From: Alphaproteobacteria bacterium
GTDB taxonomy: Bacteria > Pseudomonadota > Alphaproteobacteria > Rhizobiales > Rhizobiaceae
Length of the DNA: 45,334 nucleotides
Assembly: GCA_024280375.1 (NCBI GenBank)
Contig: JAJRQF010000052.1
Location: forward strand, 1-45,334
Reading direction: 5' to 3'
Made by a program: the position numbers and the translations under genes. Below, piece after piece: positions 1-8,288 of this stretch. The notes under the pieces were generated by a model. It saw only the letters and a program-made list of their open reading frames with translations, made no database searches and was not told the DNA's origin. Every line of letters starts with the position of its first letter. Within the stretch, counting starts at the first letter, position 1.

Positions 1-158
1 GGCTGAATATTATTTGCCAGAAAAATCAAGCAGTTTTTCGCTCACGGCAATTTTGGGCTATGCCCAAGCCTGCGCGAGCGCGGCACACAAGTGCCGGGCT
101 GCTCTTCGCAGCCAGACTATTAGCCCGGCTGAATATTATTTACCAGAAAAATCAAGCA
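1..158. repeat. 32-bp direct repeats flanking three-hairpin element copy A
   Basis: Bases 1-32 and 127-158 are identical except for one G/A difference at the sixteenth base. The right copy contains the last sense codon and the TGA stop of the adjacent beta-lyase gene; the left copy is a duplicate of that gene end. Between them lies copy A of the hairpin element. The arrangement resembles a long target-site duplication or a tandem duplication that trapped the element. The left copy begins at the first base of the window, so the repeat may extend further. Confidence 0.8.
38..113 (-). repeat. Three-hairpin 3'-end element, copy A
   Basis: Read on the minus strand, downstream of the beta-lyase stop, this shows three consecutive stem-loops: H1 at 113-97 (stem GGCTGC/GCAGCC), H2 at 96-81 (CGGCAC/GTGCCG) and H3 at 67-53 (TTGGGC/GCCCAA). 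The conserved box GCCGTGAGCGA follows at 48-38. The same order recurs at 7740-7867, 8289-8378, 31624-31701 and 41655-41728. Unlike the other copies, no clear extra hairpin follows the box before the window edge. Function is unknown; a structured 3' untranslated region is the simplest reading. Confidence 0.7.
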
Positions 159-1339
159 ACGGCCGCAAAGCCCCGTTCCAGATCCTCAATAAGATCTTCC
201 ACTTCTTCCAAACCAATTTGAACCCGAATGAGGCTTCCATCATCTGGCGGTGCTGCAATGGTTCTGTGGGTCAGATCAGGCAGCGTTACCAGGCTTTCAA
301 AACCGCCCCATGAATAGCCAAGACCAAATAACTGCAGCCCATCCAAAAATGCCCGTGCCTCTTCGCGCGATTTATCCTTCAACACAAACGCGAACAATCC
401 CGATGAGCCTTTGAAATCTCGCTTCCATAATTCGTGCCCCGGATCATCTTCAAGGGCCGGATGCAGTACACGGGCAACTTCATCGCGGCCTTGCAACCAG
501 CGGGCTACTTCCAAGGCGCTTTTTTCGTGATGTTTGAGGCGCAAGTTCATGGTTTTAATGCCGCGATAAACCAGATAACAATCATCAGGAGCGGCACAAA
601 TGCCCATTGCCAAATGGGTATCACGCAATTGATCGAAAGTTCGGGCATTGGCAGATGCTGACCCCAGAACCAGATCAGAATGGCCGGATGGATATTTTGT
701 CAGCGCATGAATTGATATATCGACACCATAATCAAGCGGTTTAAAAAGCAACGGCGTTGCCCAGGTATTATCCAGCATAACCACCGCATCGACCGTGTGA
801 GCAGCTTCACAAATTGCCGGAATATCCATCATTTCAAATGTGTTGGATCCTGGCGTTTCCGTCAATACAATGCCGGTATTCGGGCGGATTAGAGATGCAA
901 TACCACCGCCGATCAGCGGGTCAAAATATTCAACCTCCACACCAATACGTTTGAGTACTGTATCGCAAAAATACCGGGTAGGATCATAACAACTATCGAC
1001 AATCAACGCATGGTCACCGGCCTTGGCAAAGGCCATCATCGGAATGGAAATTGCGGCAAGCCCGGAAGGAACCAGAATTGTACCGGCGGCATTTTCCAAC
1101 TCGCTTAACATATCGCCCAGGGCATCTGAGGTTGGTGACCCATGCGTTCCATAGAGATATTTTGCTGATCGGCCCAGCATCACTTCCGTATCAGGAAACA
1201 GGACCGTCGAGGCATGAACAACCGGCGGATTTATGAAACCGTGGTAATCTCGCGGGTTATATCCGCCATGGGCGAGCCTGGTATTGGTGCCCTGACTCCC
1301 TTTTTGTTTGCTGGAATTCCCTGTTTGCTGATTTTTCAT
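152..1339 (-). CDS. metC: Cystathionine beta-lyase (trans-sulfuration PLP enzyme)
   Basis: A cytoplasmic PLP enzyme of the Cys/Met metabolism family that cleaves cystathionine to homocysteine, pyruvate and ammonia in methionine synthesis. The 395-residue length is normal. The PLP lysine is K215 in the HALTKYPSGHSD segment, and the cofactor-binding aspartate is D190 in LDNTWATP. The YGTHGSPT segment near residue 63 and the C-terminal GYSWGGFESL motif (substrate carboxylate binding) are typical of alphaproteobacterial MetC. The hydrophilic N-terminal 15 residues are not part of the fold. It stands alone, its stop codon lying inside a duplicated 32-bp repeat. Other members of the fold (cystathionine gamma-synthase, gamma-lyase) are possible, but the SWGGFESL motif favours beta-lyase. 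Confidence 0.9.
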   Translation of the reverse strand: MKNQQTGNSSKQKGSQGTNTRLAHGGYNPRDYHGFINPPVVHASTVLFPDTEVMLGRSAKYLYGTHGSPTSDALGDMLSELENAAGTILVPSGLAAISIPMMAFAKAGDHALIVDSCYDPTRYFCDTVLKRIGVEVEYFDPLIGGGIASLIRPNTGIVLTETPGSNTFEMMDIPAICEAAHTVDAVVMLDNTWATPLLFKPLDYGVDISIHALTKYPSGHSDLVLGSASANARTFDQLRDTHLAMGICAAPDDCYLVYRGIKTMNLRLKHHEKSALEVARWLQGRDEVARVLHPALEDDPGHELWKRDFKGSSGLFAFVLKDKSREEARAFLDGLQLFGLGYSWGGFESLVTLPDLTHRTIAAPPDDGSLIRVQIGLEEVEDLIEDLERGFAAVA

Positions 1340-1413
1340 CGGCGCTGCTCTCTTTAATATTGCGACATTTTGGCGAGTTCTTGAATCAAATTAACGAAAG
1401 GCTAACTATTTCC

Positions 1414-1442
1414 TTGACCCACGCTCCATAATCGCATGTTAT
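1414..1442 (+). promoter_or_regulatory. Candidate sigma70 promoter for aapJ
   Basis: TTGACC at 1414-1419 and TGTTAT at 1437-1442 are separated by 17 bases, a plausible housekeeping promoter about 220 bases upstream of aapJ. The 328-base gap (1340-1667) also holds a palindrome GTCGA-N6-TCGAC at 1481-1496 and a ten-base direct repeat GTTCGAGTTT at 1526 and 1575. Either could bind a regulator, but neither matches an operator I know. Confidence 0.35.
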
Positions 1443-1667
1443 AAGAAGGTCAAAGGGCGATGCACATGACCGCACAAATAGTCGAAATAAATCGACAAGT
1501 GCAAGATATAAAGATCATGGCATCAGTTCGAGTTTGACGTAGGGAGAATCTAGAATTGGGTAATCCAGCGTTTTGTTCGAGTTTAATTGCAGATAGTTTT
1601 ATCTGTCAGTGTGCCTTGCCTTGCGATCTTGTAATCATCAATAGGGCATTAGAAAAGGCTGCATCCT

Positions 1668-2684
1668 ATGAAACTTAAACTTCTTTCCATCGCGCTCGGC
1701 GCTGTCGCATTCGGCGCAGTATCCGGCGCTTCCGCTGCTACACTCGACGACATTAAAGCCAAAGGCTTCGTTCAGTGTGGTGTTAGTCAGGGCCTTGCAG
1801 GGTTCTCAAACCCAGACGATAAAGGCAACTGGACTGGTCTTGACGTGGATCTTTGCCGCGGCGTTGCTGCTGCAGTATTTGGATCCGGCGACAAAGTAAA
1901 ATTCACACCACTTTCCGCTAAAGAACGCTTTACTGCTCTGCAATCTGGTGAAATTGACATTTTGTCACGTAACACCACTTGGACTATGAGCCGTGATACA
2001 CAGCTTGGTTTGAACTTTGCTGGCGTGAACTATTATGATGGTCAGGGCTTCATGGTTCGTAAAGAACTTAAAGTGAAATCCGCACTTGAGCTTTCCGGCG
2101 CATCAGTTTGCACCAACACTGGTACAACAACAGAGCTGAACGTTGCTGACTATTTCCGCACAAACAAGCTTGACTATGAAATCGTTGCTTTTGAAAAAGC
2201 CGACGAAGTTGTTGGCGCCTATGACGCTGGCCGTTGCGACGTGTTCACAACTGACCAATCTGGTCTTGCTGCACAGCGTCTAAGACTGACAAACCCAGCT
2301 GACCACGTTGTTCTGCCGGAAATCATTTCCAAAGAGCCTCTTGGCCCAGTGGTTCGTCAAGGTGACGACCAGTGGTTCAACATCGTTAAATGGACCCACA
2401 ATGCTATGCTGAACGCTGAAGAACTTGGTGTTACACAGGCAAATGTCGGTGAAATGATGAACGCTGACAACCCAGCTATCAAACGTCTTCTTGGTACAGA
2501 AGGTGCATTTGGTGAAAAACTCGGCCTCGGCAATGACTGGGCTGCAAACATCATCAAAGCAGTGGGTAACTACGGCGAAACATTCGAGCGCAATGTTGGC
2601 GAGAACACTCCGCTGAAATTGCCACGTGGTGTTAACTCACTTTGGTCAAAAGGTGGTCTGCAATACGCACCACCAGTTCGCTAA
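1668..2684 (+). CDS. aapJ: General L-amino-acid ABC transporter, periplasmic binding protein
   Basis: The solute receptor of the Aap/Bzt importer, capturing a broad range of L-amino acids in the periplasm. The 338-residue protein has a signal peptide cleaved after the ASA at about residue 23. It then shows the SBP_bac_3 fold: QCGVSQGLAGFS at the start of the mature chain, GLDVDLCRGVAAAVFG, the RFTALQSGEIDILSRNTTWT ligand-binding stretch, and CTNTGTTTELNVADYF. It is the first gene of aapJQMP. A rho-independent hairpin directly follows it, which would keep the receptor more abundant than the membrane parts. Codon use looks strongly biased, consistent with high expression. Confidence 0.96.
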   Translation: MKLKLLSIALGAVAFGAVSGASAATLDDIKAKGFVQCGVSQGLAGFSNPDDKGNWTGLDVDLCRGVAAAVFGSGDKVKFTPLSAKERFTALQSGEIDILSRNTTWTMSRDTQLGLNFAGVNYYDGQGFMVRKELKVKSALELSGASVCTNTGTTTELNVADYFRTNKLDYEIVAFEKADEVVGAYDAGRCDVFTTDQSGLAAQRLRLTNPADHVVLPEIISKEPLGPVVRQGDDQWFNIVKWTHNAMLNAEELGVTQANVGEMMNADNPAIKRLLGTEGAFGEKLGLGNDWAANIIKAVGNYGETFERNVGENTPLKLPRGVNSLWSKGGLQYAPPVR

Positions 2685-2703
2685 AAATTAGCCTCAATTG
2701 AAA

Positions 2704-2730
2704 TCCGGCCGAATTTTTCGGCCGGGTTTT
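2704..2730 (+). terminator. Terminator/attenuator between aapJ and aapQ
   Basis: A perfect seven-base stem CCGGCCG/CGGCCGG (2705-2711 and 2719-2725) with an AT loop is followed by GTTTT. Lying inside the operon, it probably acts as a partial terminator that lowers permease and ATPase expression relative to the binding protein. Confidence 0.75.
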
Positions 2731-2875
2731 ATCCAATTTTTATATGCTTATCCAAAAAATATACGGCCAAGGCTGCAATAAGATTTGCCTGGATGGAATT
2801 GGATATAGCAAAATATTTTAAAGTGCCGTCGGGCCGGGAATTATGTACCCGGTTGAGATGTACGAGCGAGGGGAA

Positions 2876-4072
2876 ATGGCAGTACAAGAAGTAGCTTCGG
2901 CCGCAGATGAGCCGAAAGTAGCCCTGTTTAACGACCCAAAAATTAGAAGCTGGATTTTTCAGTTCTTGCTGATCGCAGTGATCGGTTGGGTGATTTACAG
3001 TATGGTGGTCAATGCATCCACCAATCTGGAGAAACAGGGAATTGCAGGCGGTTATGGGTTTTTGACCAACGAAGCCGGGTTTGCGATCAATTTCTCTCCT
3101 TTTATCGATTATTCTGAGACATCGAGTTACAGCACAGTATTCTGGGTCGGTTTGCAAAACACCCTTGTTCTTGCGGTTGTCGGAATTTTCCTTGCCACGC
3201 TGCTGGGTTTTACCCTTGGTGTCGCAAGATTATCCAGCAACTGGATTATCAGTCGCATGGCCTATGTCTATGTGGAGATATTGAGAAACATCCCTCTGCT
3301 GCTGCAAATTTTTATCTGGTACAAGGGCGTTTTGGCGCTGCTACCGACAGCGAAAAATTCAATAGATTTAGGTTTTATGGGCGCTTTGAATGTGAAAGCA
3401 TGGTTTGGCCCCAAACCCGTCTTGGCGGATGGCGCCGGATATGTGGGTATTGCTATCCTTGCTGCAATTGTTGCGAGCATATTGATCGGCATGTGGGCTA
3501 AAAAGCGCCAAATGGCCACTGGTGAGCGTTTCCCTGTTTTGTGGACCTCACTTGGATTGATCATTCTTCTTCCACTGATTGTCTATTTCATTGTGGGGCA
3601 GCCGCTATCATTTGAATATGCCAAAGTTGGCAGATTTGGCCCTCGAGGCGGCATGCCAATTCCACCGGAATTTACCGCTCTGCTGCTGGCGCTGACCACA
3701 TATACCGCGACATTTATCGCTGAGATTGTGCGCGCCGGAATTTTGGCCGTTAATCGCGGGCAAACAGAAGCGTCTTACGCTTTGGGCCTCCGCCCGGGGC
3801 AAACATTGCGATTGAACATTATTCCCCAGGCAATGCGGGTGATTATTCCCCCGCTAACCAGTCAATATCTCAACCTTACCAAAAACTCGTCTCTTGCGGT
3901 TGCAATTGCATTCCCCGATCTGACATCGGTATTTGCCGGCACCGCCTTGAACCAGACAGGACAGGCGGTCGAGATTTTGGCAATTACAATGTTAACCTAT
4001 CTCATCATATCCATTTTAACTTCGATGTTCATGAACTGGTATAATGCCAGAATGTCATTGGTCGAACGGTAG
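2876..4072 (+). CDS. aapQ: General L-amino-acid ABC transporter, permease AapQ
   Basis: An inner-membrane subunit that pairs with AapM to form the translocation channel. The reading frame is open from ATG 2843, but ATG 2876 has the best ribosome site (GAGGGG just upstream) and gives 398 residues, near the usual 400. A first membrane helix lies around residues 25-45, followed by a periplasmic loop and then the HisM-type core. The EAA loop that contacts the ATPase is seen as EASYALGLRPGQTLRLNIIP near residue 300. Its stop is followed by aapM after ten bases. The C-terminal membrane helix ends in a short basic tail. Confidence 0.94.
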   Translation: MAVQEVASAADEPKVALFNDPKIRSWIFQFLLIAVIGWVIYSMVVNASTNLEKQGIAGGYGFLTNEAGFAINFSPFIDYSETSSYSTVFWVGLQNTLVLAVVGIFLATLLGFTLGVARLSSNWIISRMAYVYVEILRNIPLLLQIFIWYKGVLALLPTAKNSIDLGFMGALNVKAWFGPKPVLADGAGYVGIAILAAIVASILIGMWAKKRQMATGERFPVLWTSLGLIILLPLIVYFIVGQPLSFEYAKVGRFGPRGGMPIPPEFTALLLALTTYTATFIAEIVRAGILAVNRGQTEASYALGLRPGQTLRLNIIPQAMRVIIPPLTSQYLNLTKNSSLAVAIAFPDLTSVFAGTALNQTGQAVEILAITMLTYLIISILTSMFMNWYNARMSLVER

Positions 4073-4082
4073 GGCTGAAACG

Positions 4083-5465
4083 ATGACAGATACAAATATA
4101 TCAGTTGAAAATGTCAGTTTTGTACGAGGAAAAATGGATCCGGCCCTGCCGCCTCCGGCTTCTGAGTCTGGCATTGTTGGTTGGATGAAGAAAAACCTGT
4201 TTTCCGGCACCAGCAACACAATTTTCACCCTTATTGCTATTTGGCTCATCTATCTGATTGTGCCAGGGTTCCTTCAATGGTCGCTGTTTGACGCGGTCTG
4301 GAGTGGCAGCGACAGGCTGGCTTGCGCCACCACACAACAGGGTGGCGAATTGCCGGTTGGCTGGAGCGGTGCCTGTTGGCCGTATATCGGCACCTATATG
4401 AAGCAGTTCATTTATGGCAGATATCCCGATCATGAACTTTGGCGGGTCAACCTTGTGTTTGTTCTGTTTGTCATTGGTCTTGCTCCGCTGCTGATGCCAT
4501 CAATCGGCCATAAAAAGTTGAACCTGATCCTGATGCTCGGTGTTTTCCCATTGGTCGCGTTTATTCTTTTGACCGGTGGCAGCCTGAACTATTCTGGCTT
4601 CCTTCTGCCAAATTCCATCATCTCTCCGTCATTGTTGAAATTCTGGGTTGATTTCATAATTTTATCAGCGGTCATCGTTGGTGTTGTTATTGCATTGAAG
4701 CGGGCGACAGATTCAGACCCCAAACCTGCAGTCCGGCAAGCACTGTTTGCCATGGGTGTGTTTGCTTTAGTGATGTTAATTGCGTCAACCAATTTTGGTT
4801 TGGAAGAAGTCGAAACCGACAAATGGGGCGGACTGATGCTGACAATGGTTATCGCCATTACCGGCATCGTAGCTTCCCTGCCCCTTGGCATTATGTTGGC
4901 GTTAGGTCGGCAATCAGAAATGCCATTTGTGCGATTGTTCTCAGTAATCTTCATCGAAGGTTGGCGCGGTGTACCTCTGATTACCGTGCTGTTCATGTCA
5001 TCCGTATTGTTACCTTTGTTTCTGCCGGACGGCGTTACCTTCGACAAATTGCTCCGGGCGCTCATCGGCGTAGCATTATTCTCCGCTGCCTATATGGCGG
5101 AAGTGGTGCGCGGTGGCCTTCAGGCGATCCCTAAAGGCCAGTATGAGGGCGCAATGGCGCTTGGTTTGAGTTTTTGGCAATCAATGCGGATGATCATTCT
5201 ACCGCAGGCGTTGAAAATCGTTATTCCTGGTATTGTGAATACATTTATCGGCCTTTTCAAAGATACGACGCTGGTCTCTATTATCGGCCTGCTTGATGTG
5301 CTTGGGATGATAAATTCATCTTTATCTGATCCCAAATGGGCAACACCGGTTCAAGCCCTCAGCGGCTATTTGTTTGGTGCGGGCTTATTTTGGATATTCT
5401 GTTTCATGATGTCTCGTTATTCGATCTTTATGGAGAGAAGACTAGACACCGGACATAAATCGTAA
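4083..5465 (+). CDS. aapM: General L-amino-acid ABC transporter, permease AapM
   Basis: The second HisM-type permease of the Aap importer. The frame extends back to 4044 inside aapQ, but ATG 4083, ten bases after the aapQ stop, is the natural start and gives 460 residues. A cytoplasmic N-terminus of about 35 residues precedes several extra hydrophobic segments between residues 45 and 250, before the conserved permease core. The EAA loop reads EGAMALGLSFWQSMRMIILP near residue 360. It is longer than AapM proteins I recall (around 385 residues), the excess lying in the extra N-terminal membrane region. It is translated just before aapP. Confidence 0.93.
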   Translation: MTDTNISVENVSFVRGKMDPALPPPASESGIVGWMKKNLFSGTSNTIFTLIAIWLIYLIVPGFLQWSLFDAVWSGSDRLACATTQQGGELPVGWSGACWPYIGTYMKQFIYGRYPDHELWRVNLVFVLFVIGLAPLLMPSIGHKKLNLILMLGVFPLVAFILLTGGSLNYSGFLLPNSIISPSLLKFWVDFIILSAVIVGVVIALKRATDSDPKPAVRQALFAMGVFALVMLIASTNFGLEEVETDKWGGLMLTMVIAITGIVASLPLGIMLALGRQSEMPFVRLFSVIFIEGWRGVPLITVLFMSSVLLPLFLPDGVTFDKLLRALIGVALFSAAYMAEVVRGGLQAIPKGQYEGAMALGLSFWQSMRMIILPQALKIVIPGIVNTFIGLFKDTTLVSIIGLLDVLGMINSSLSDPKWATPVQALSGYLFGAGLFWIFCFMMSRYSIFMERRLDTGHKS

Positions 5466-5477
5466 AGGGACCATAAA

Positions 5478-6857
5478 ATGGCTAATGAAAGCAATGAGGC
5501 CGTTTCCGGCATGAAGCCAGAGGAAATGAGTAAACCGGCCAACCCTGATGATTTGAAACGCATTAAAGGTGTTGGAGCGGTTCTGGAGAAAAAACTGAAC
5601 GGATTTGGGGTTTATAAGTTTTCCCAAATCGCCGTTTGGAACAAAGACAATATTGAATGGGTGGATAACTTCCTCAACTTTAGTGGACGCATCGACCGCG
5701 ATGAGTGGATACCGCAGTGTGAAGCCTTCGCAGAAGAGGTGGCAACGGCAGGCGATGGCTCTTCTGCAGGTTCAAATCCTGCGGCCGAAAAATCTTCAGC
5801 CAAAACAGCTGCTATCAAATCAAAAGGTTCGGGTACTTCATCATCATCCAAGAGCTCAGACAGCAATAATGCTGGTGTGGCAAAAGCCGTCGCGTCGGCG
5901 AGTAAATCGTCAGCCAAGACAACCGTGCCCTCAGCTGCATTGATGTCGAGTTCAGAGCCGGACGCAAAACAAACGACTGATTCTGATGACGGCGCAAAAT
6001 CAAAATCAGGAGCGAAAAGCTCCACATCGCAAGCAGGTAAATCTGCTACAGCCAATGGAACGGGAGGCGCCAAAATGGCTGCAACACCAAAAACTGAATC
6101 AACTAAAATGCAAGTATCTGAAACTGATGTCGCTATCGATATCAAAGACATGCACAAATGGTATGGCGATTTTCATGTGCTTAAGGATATTTCCTTGCGT
6201 GTGATGCAGGGTGAGCGAATCGTTGTTTGCGGGCCATCAGGCTCAGGTAAATCAACGCTAATTCGCTGCATTAACCGACTTGAAGAGCACCAGAAAGGCA
6301 TGATTGCTGTTGATGGTATTGAGCTGACAAACGATTTGAAAAAAATCGATGAGGTTCGGCGCGAGGTTGGCATGGTGTTCCAGCACTTTAATCTGTTCCC
6401 TCACCTGACAATAATGGAAAACTGCACACTGGCGCCAATCTGGGTTCGAAATATGCCCAAAGCTGAAGCCGAAGAAATCGCAATGAAATTCCTTGAGAGA
6501 GTGAAAATTCCCGAGCAGGCCCATAAATATCCTGGTCAGCTCTCCGGTGGCCAACAACAGCGTGTGGCAATTGCCCGTTCGCTTTGCATGAATCCGCGCA
6601 TTATGCTGTTTGATGAGCCTACCTCGGCGCTTGACCCTGAAATGATTAAGGAAGTGCTCGAAACGATGGTGGGTCTGGCTGAAGACGGCATGACCATGAT
6701 TTGCGTGACCCACGAAATGGGCTTTGCCCGCCAGGTGGCAAACCGGGTTATCTTCATGGATGAAGGGCAAATTGTGGAGCAAAATGAACCGGAAGAGTTC
6801 TTTACCAATCCGCAACATGAACGCACCAAATTATTCCTGAGCCAGATATTGCACTAA
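5478..6857 (+). CDS. aapP: HhH-domain extended ATPase of the Aap amino-acid importer
   Basis: The ATPase driving Aap uptake. From ATG 5478 (ribosome site AAAGGGA, seven bases away) the product is 459 residues. Residues 22-90 form a helix-hairpin-helix domain ([17 protein letters not shown], later [13 protein letters not shown]) like the C-terminal domain of rhizobial NuoE. Residues 91-199 are a low-complexity Ser/Ala/Lys/Gly linker. Residues from about 210 are a complete AapP: Walker [10 protein letters not shown] at 252-260, Q-loop [10 protein letters not shown], signature LSGGQQQR near 355, Walker [13 protein letters not shown], and a switch histidine in [14 protein letters not shown]. No stop or frameshift separates the parts. 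An internal start at 6075 would give a 260-residue AapP of ordinary length. The HhH role is unknown. Confidence 0.93.
   Translation: MANESNEAVSGMKPEEMSKPANPDDLKRIKGVGAVLEKKLNGFGVYKFSQIAVWNKDNIEWVDNFLNFSGRIDRDEWIPQCEAFAEEVATAGDGSSAGSNPAAEKSSAKTAAIKSKGSGTSSSSKSSDSNNAGVAKAVASASKSSAKTTVPSAALMSSSEPDAKQTTDSDDGAKSKSGAKSSTSQAGKSATANGTGGAKMAATPKTESTKMQVSETDVAIDIKDMHKWYGDFHVLKDISLRVMQGERIVVCGPSGSGKSTLIRCINRLEEHQKGMIAVDGIELTNDLKKIDEVRREVGMVFQHFNLFPHLTIMENCTLAPIWVRNMPKAEAEEIAMKFLERVKIPEQAHKYPGQLSGGQQQRVAIARSLCMNPRIMLFDEPTSALDPEMIKEVLETMVGLAEDGMTMICVTHEMGFARQVANRVIFMDEGQIVEQNEPEEFFTNPQHERTKLFLSQILH
6062..6077 (+). promoter_or_regulatory. Internal Shine-Dalgarno and ATG giving canonical-length AapP
   Basis: GGGAGG at 6062-6067 stands seven bases before an in-frame ATG at 6075. 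Initiation here would make a 260-residue protein beginning MAATPKTES, the usual AapP size, without the HhH domain and linker. The site lies in a Gly-Gly-Ala stretch of the linker, so it could also be a chance product of glycine codons. Confidence 0.5.
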
Positions 6858-6970
6858 AGCATATCGCATTCATTGGCATTCATTGGCATTCATTCAATAT
6901 GCTTTATCTATCTTTTTTCGCATGTCTTTATTCCTAAAACAGGTGCCCACTTTTTGGAGACAAGCTTTAG
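6856..6970 (+). repeat. Second dispersed repeat family, copy a
   Basis: It begins at the aapP stop with TAAAGCATATCGCATTC, has a GCTTTATCTAT segment, and ends with a hairpin of CCTAAAA paired to TTTTTGG, then GAGACAAGCTTTAG. Matching copies lie at 9271-9379 (minus) and 39333-39441 (plus). Inside this copy a ten-base unit CATTGGCATT is repeated in tandem. It sits in sense downstream of aapP and runs into the 5' end of the next reading frame. Confidence 0.8.
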
Positions 6971-7674
6971 CAAATATCGCATTGCGCAGGAAAATTTTCA
7001 TATTTGGATTGCCGGGATTGCTCATTGCAATTCCGGCTTTTTACCTGTTGGCGTCAGTAATTGGGGCTTTGATTCCGGGAACCATTGAAACCGGAGCAGG
7101 CAAAACCACTCCGGGTGATACCCGGCAAATTTATTTACTAACCAGTCCCTTGCACGCGGATATTGCTATACCGGTTGATGAGGACGTGCTGAATAGGTTT
7201 GGTTTTTTGGCGCAGTCAGGCATTGAGATTGATCATCCCGGCTTGCAATATCTGGTTTTTGGTTGGGGCTCCAGGGAATTTTACACGACCGCTGGTTCCT
7301 ATTCAGACATAACAGTGTCTGCGACAATCAAAGCAATCACCGGAGACCGTTCCGTCATGCACGTGGTTCCCTCTGGCAAAATCGGCAAAAGTGACAACTC
7401 TATTGCAATTAATGTGGGGAGTGCCGGATTTTCAAAGCTGCTGGTATTTTTGCGTCGTTCTTTTATCAATGATGATAGCGGCGCTCCAATTTGGCTCGAA
7501 GGTGAAAGCCATGGATATGGGGATGTATTTTATCAGGGCGTCGGTGATTTCAATATTTTCAAGCCCTGCAATGTCTGGACAGGAAAAGCGTTGAAAATTG
7601 CCGGAATTCAGGCAGGCTCGTGGACACCCACAACCTATGGCCTGAAATCGGCACTATCCATTCATCAAAATTAG
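6922..7674 (+). CDS. DUF2459 family protein
   Basis: A DUF2459 (TIGR02117-like) protein of unknown function, seen from the HADIAIPVDED segment, FGWGSREFYTT, HVVPSG and the C-terminal FKPCNVWTGKALKIAG with its conserved Cys and Trp. One membrane helix (about GLPGLLIAIPAFYLLASV) precedes a periplasmic domain. The start is uncertain: the frame is open from a TTG at 6883, ATG 6922 gives 250 residues, and TTG 6982 gives 230 beginning RRKIFIFG, closest to the family's usual N-terminus. Sequence before about 6970 belongs to a dispersed repeat, so the first residues of the longer forms are repeat-encoded. None of the starts has a good ribosome site; expression may have been altered by the repeat. Confidence 0.8.
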   Translation: MSLFLKQVPTFWRQALANIALRRKIFIFGLPGLLIAIPAFYLLASVIGALIPGTIETGAGKTTPGDTRQIYLLTSPLHADIAIPVDEDVLNRFGFLAQSGIEIDHPGLQYLVFGWGSREFYTTAGSYSDITVSATIKAITGDRSVMHVVPSGKIGKSDNSIAINVGSAGFSKLLVFLRRSFINDDSGAPIWLEGESHGYGDVFYQGVGDFNIFKPCNVWTGKALKIAGIQAGSWTPTTYGLKSALSIHQN

Positions 7675-7701
7675 ACGCGCACCTATCGGGCGGTCTGCCT
7701 T

Positions 7702-7731
7702 AGAGCGTTTCATCAATTGATTGAACGCTCT
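7702..7731 (-). terminator. Hairpin downstream of element copy B
   Basis: AGAGCGTT...AACGCTCT forms a near-perfect 30-base palindrome. In the minus sense it comes after the box of copy B, in the 3' region of the NDUFS4-like gene. There is no long T-run, so terminator function is only probable. Confidence 0.45.
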
Positions 7732-7739
7732 GAATGCTC

Positions 7740-7897
7740 TCGCTCACGGCTATTCGGGGCTTTTCTAATGGCTCAAGTTTTGCGCTTCGCGTTGCTCAAC
7801 GTGCAACTTGAGCAAAGACCCGGTCTTACGCGAGGCGGCGCATTGCACCGGGCAGCTCTACGCTGCCTGACTGCTTCAATTTGAATGTGAAACAGTC
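7740..7897 (-). repeat. Three-hairpin 3'-end element, copy B
   Basis: In the minus sense it starts at the TAG stop of the NDUFS4-like gene. An extra hairpin GACTG...CAGTC (7897-7869) comes first, then H1 7867-7851 (GGCAGC/GCTGCC) and H2 7850-7836 (CGGTGC/GCGCCG, with one G-U pair). A long insertion with arms GCTCAAGTT/AACTTGAGC replaces H3, and the box GCCGTGAGCGA lies at 7750-7740. The first 15 bases, including CATTAGACTG, are shared with copy C, which follows a tRNA. Confidence 0.65.
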
Positions 7898-8202
7898 TAA
7901 TGGGTCCACGAAATTTTTCGGTCATGGCTGAAATTGTCAGAATAAGAAACCTGGCGGCGTTTTGTTTCATGTGGCTTAGACACATAATACTCGATCTCGT
8001 TGCGTTCTGCATAATCAATAGCCAGCTCTTTGGTGGCGAACTTCAGCGTGATTTGGGAAAGCATGTCAGAGGACGATGTATAGCCCATCAGCGGCTCCAC
8101 ATTTCGCGGAGATTGAGGGTCATGGGAAAGAACCCATTCCTGGGAATTAGATTTACCAGATTGCATGGCAGTCTTTGCAGGGCGATAAATTTTTGCAACC
8201 AT
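7897..8202 (-). CDS. NDUFS4-like accessory subunit of respiratory complex I
   Basis: A 101-residue protein matching the ETC complex I subunit conserved region (18-kDa NDUFS4 family). It starts MVAKIYRPAKTAMQSG, has the WVLSHDP segment, PLMGYTSSSDMLSQI, the TKELAIDYAERNEIEYYV core, and ends SYSDNFSHDRKISWTH as usual. The protein is found in alphaproteobacteria and mitochondria, where it attaches to the peripheral arm of NADH:ubiquinone oxidoreductase near the NuoG/NuoE side. It stands alone, away from a nuo operon, as is common. Length is typical of the bacterial form. The last two codons and stop overlap the start of a repeat element. Confidence 0.92.
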   Translation of the reverse strand: MVAKIYRPAKTAMQSGKSNSQEWVLSHDPQSPRNVEPLMGYTSSSDMLSQITLKFATKELAIDYAERNEIEYYVSKPHETKRRQVSYSDNFSHDRKISWTH

Positions 8203-8250
8203 GATGTTCCCCTTGGGTCGTATGATAAAATCATACCCTACTTGATACTA

Positions 8251-8279
8251 GAGCCTATCCGTCTTTAACGGAATCGCTC
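8251..8279 (-). other. Hairpin between copy C and the NDUFS4-like gene
   Basis: GAGC...ATCCGT-CTTTA-ACGGAAT...GCTC pairs as an interrupted stem. In the minus sense it follows the box of copy C, downstream of tRNA-Pro. It lies just upstream of the NDUFS4-like gene, so it could end tRNA transcription or shape the mRNA leader. Confidence 0.4.
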
Positions 8280-8288
8280 CATATACTT

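Noticed and set aside
1340-1667. SAM-type riboswitch ahead of metC or a leader riboswitch for aapJ
   Set aside because: No conserved riboswitch core is visible on either strand; only a short palindrome and direct repeat.
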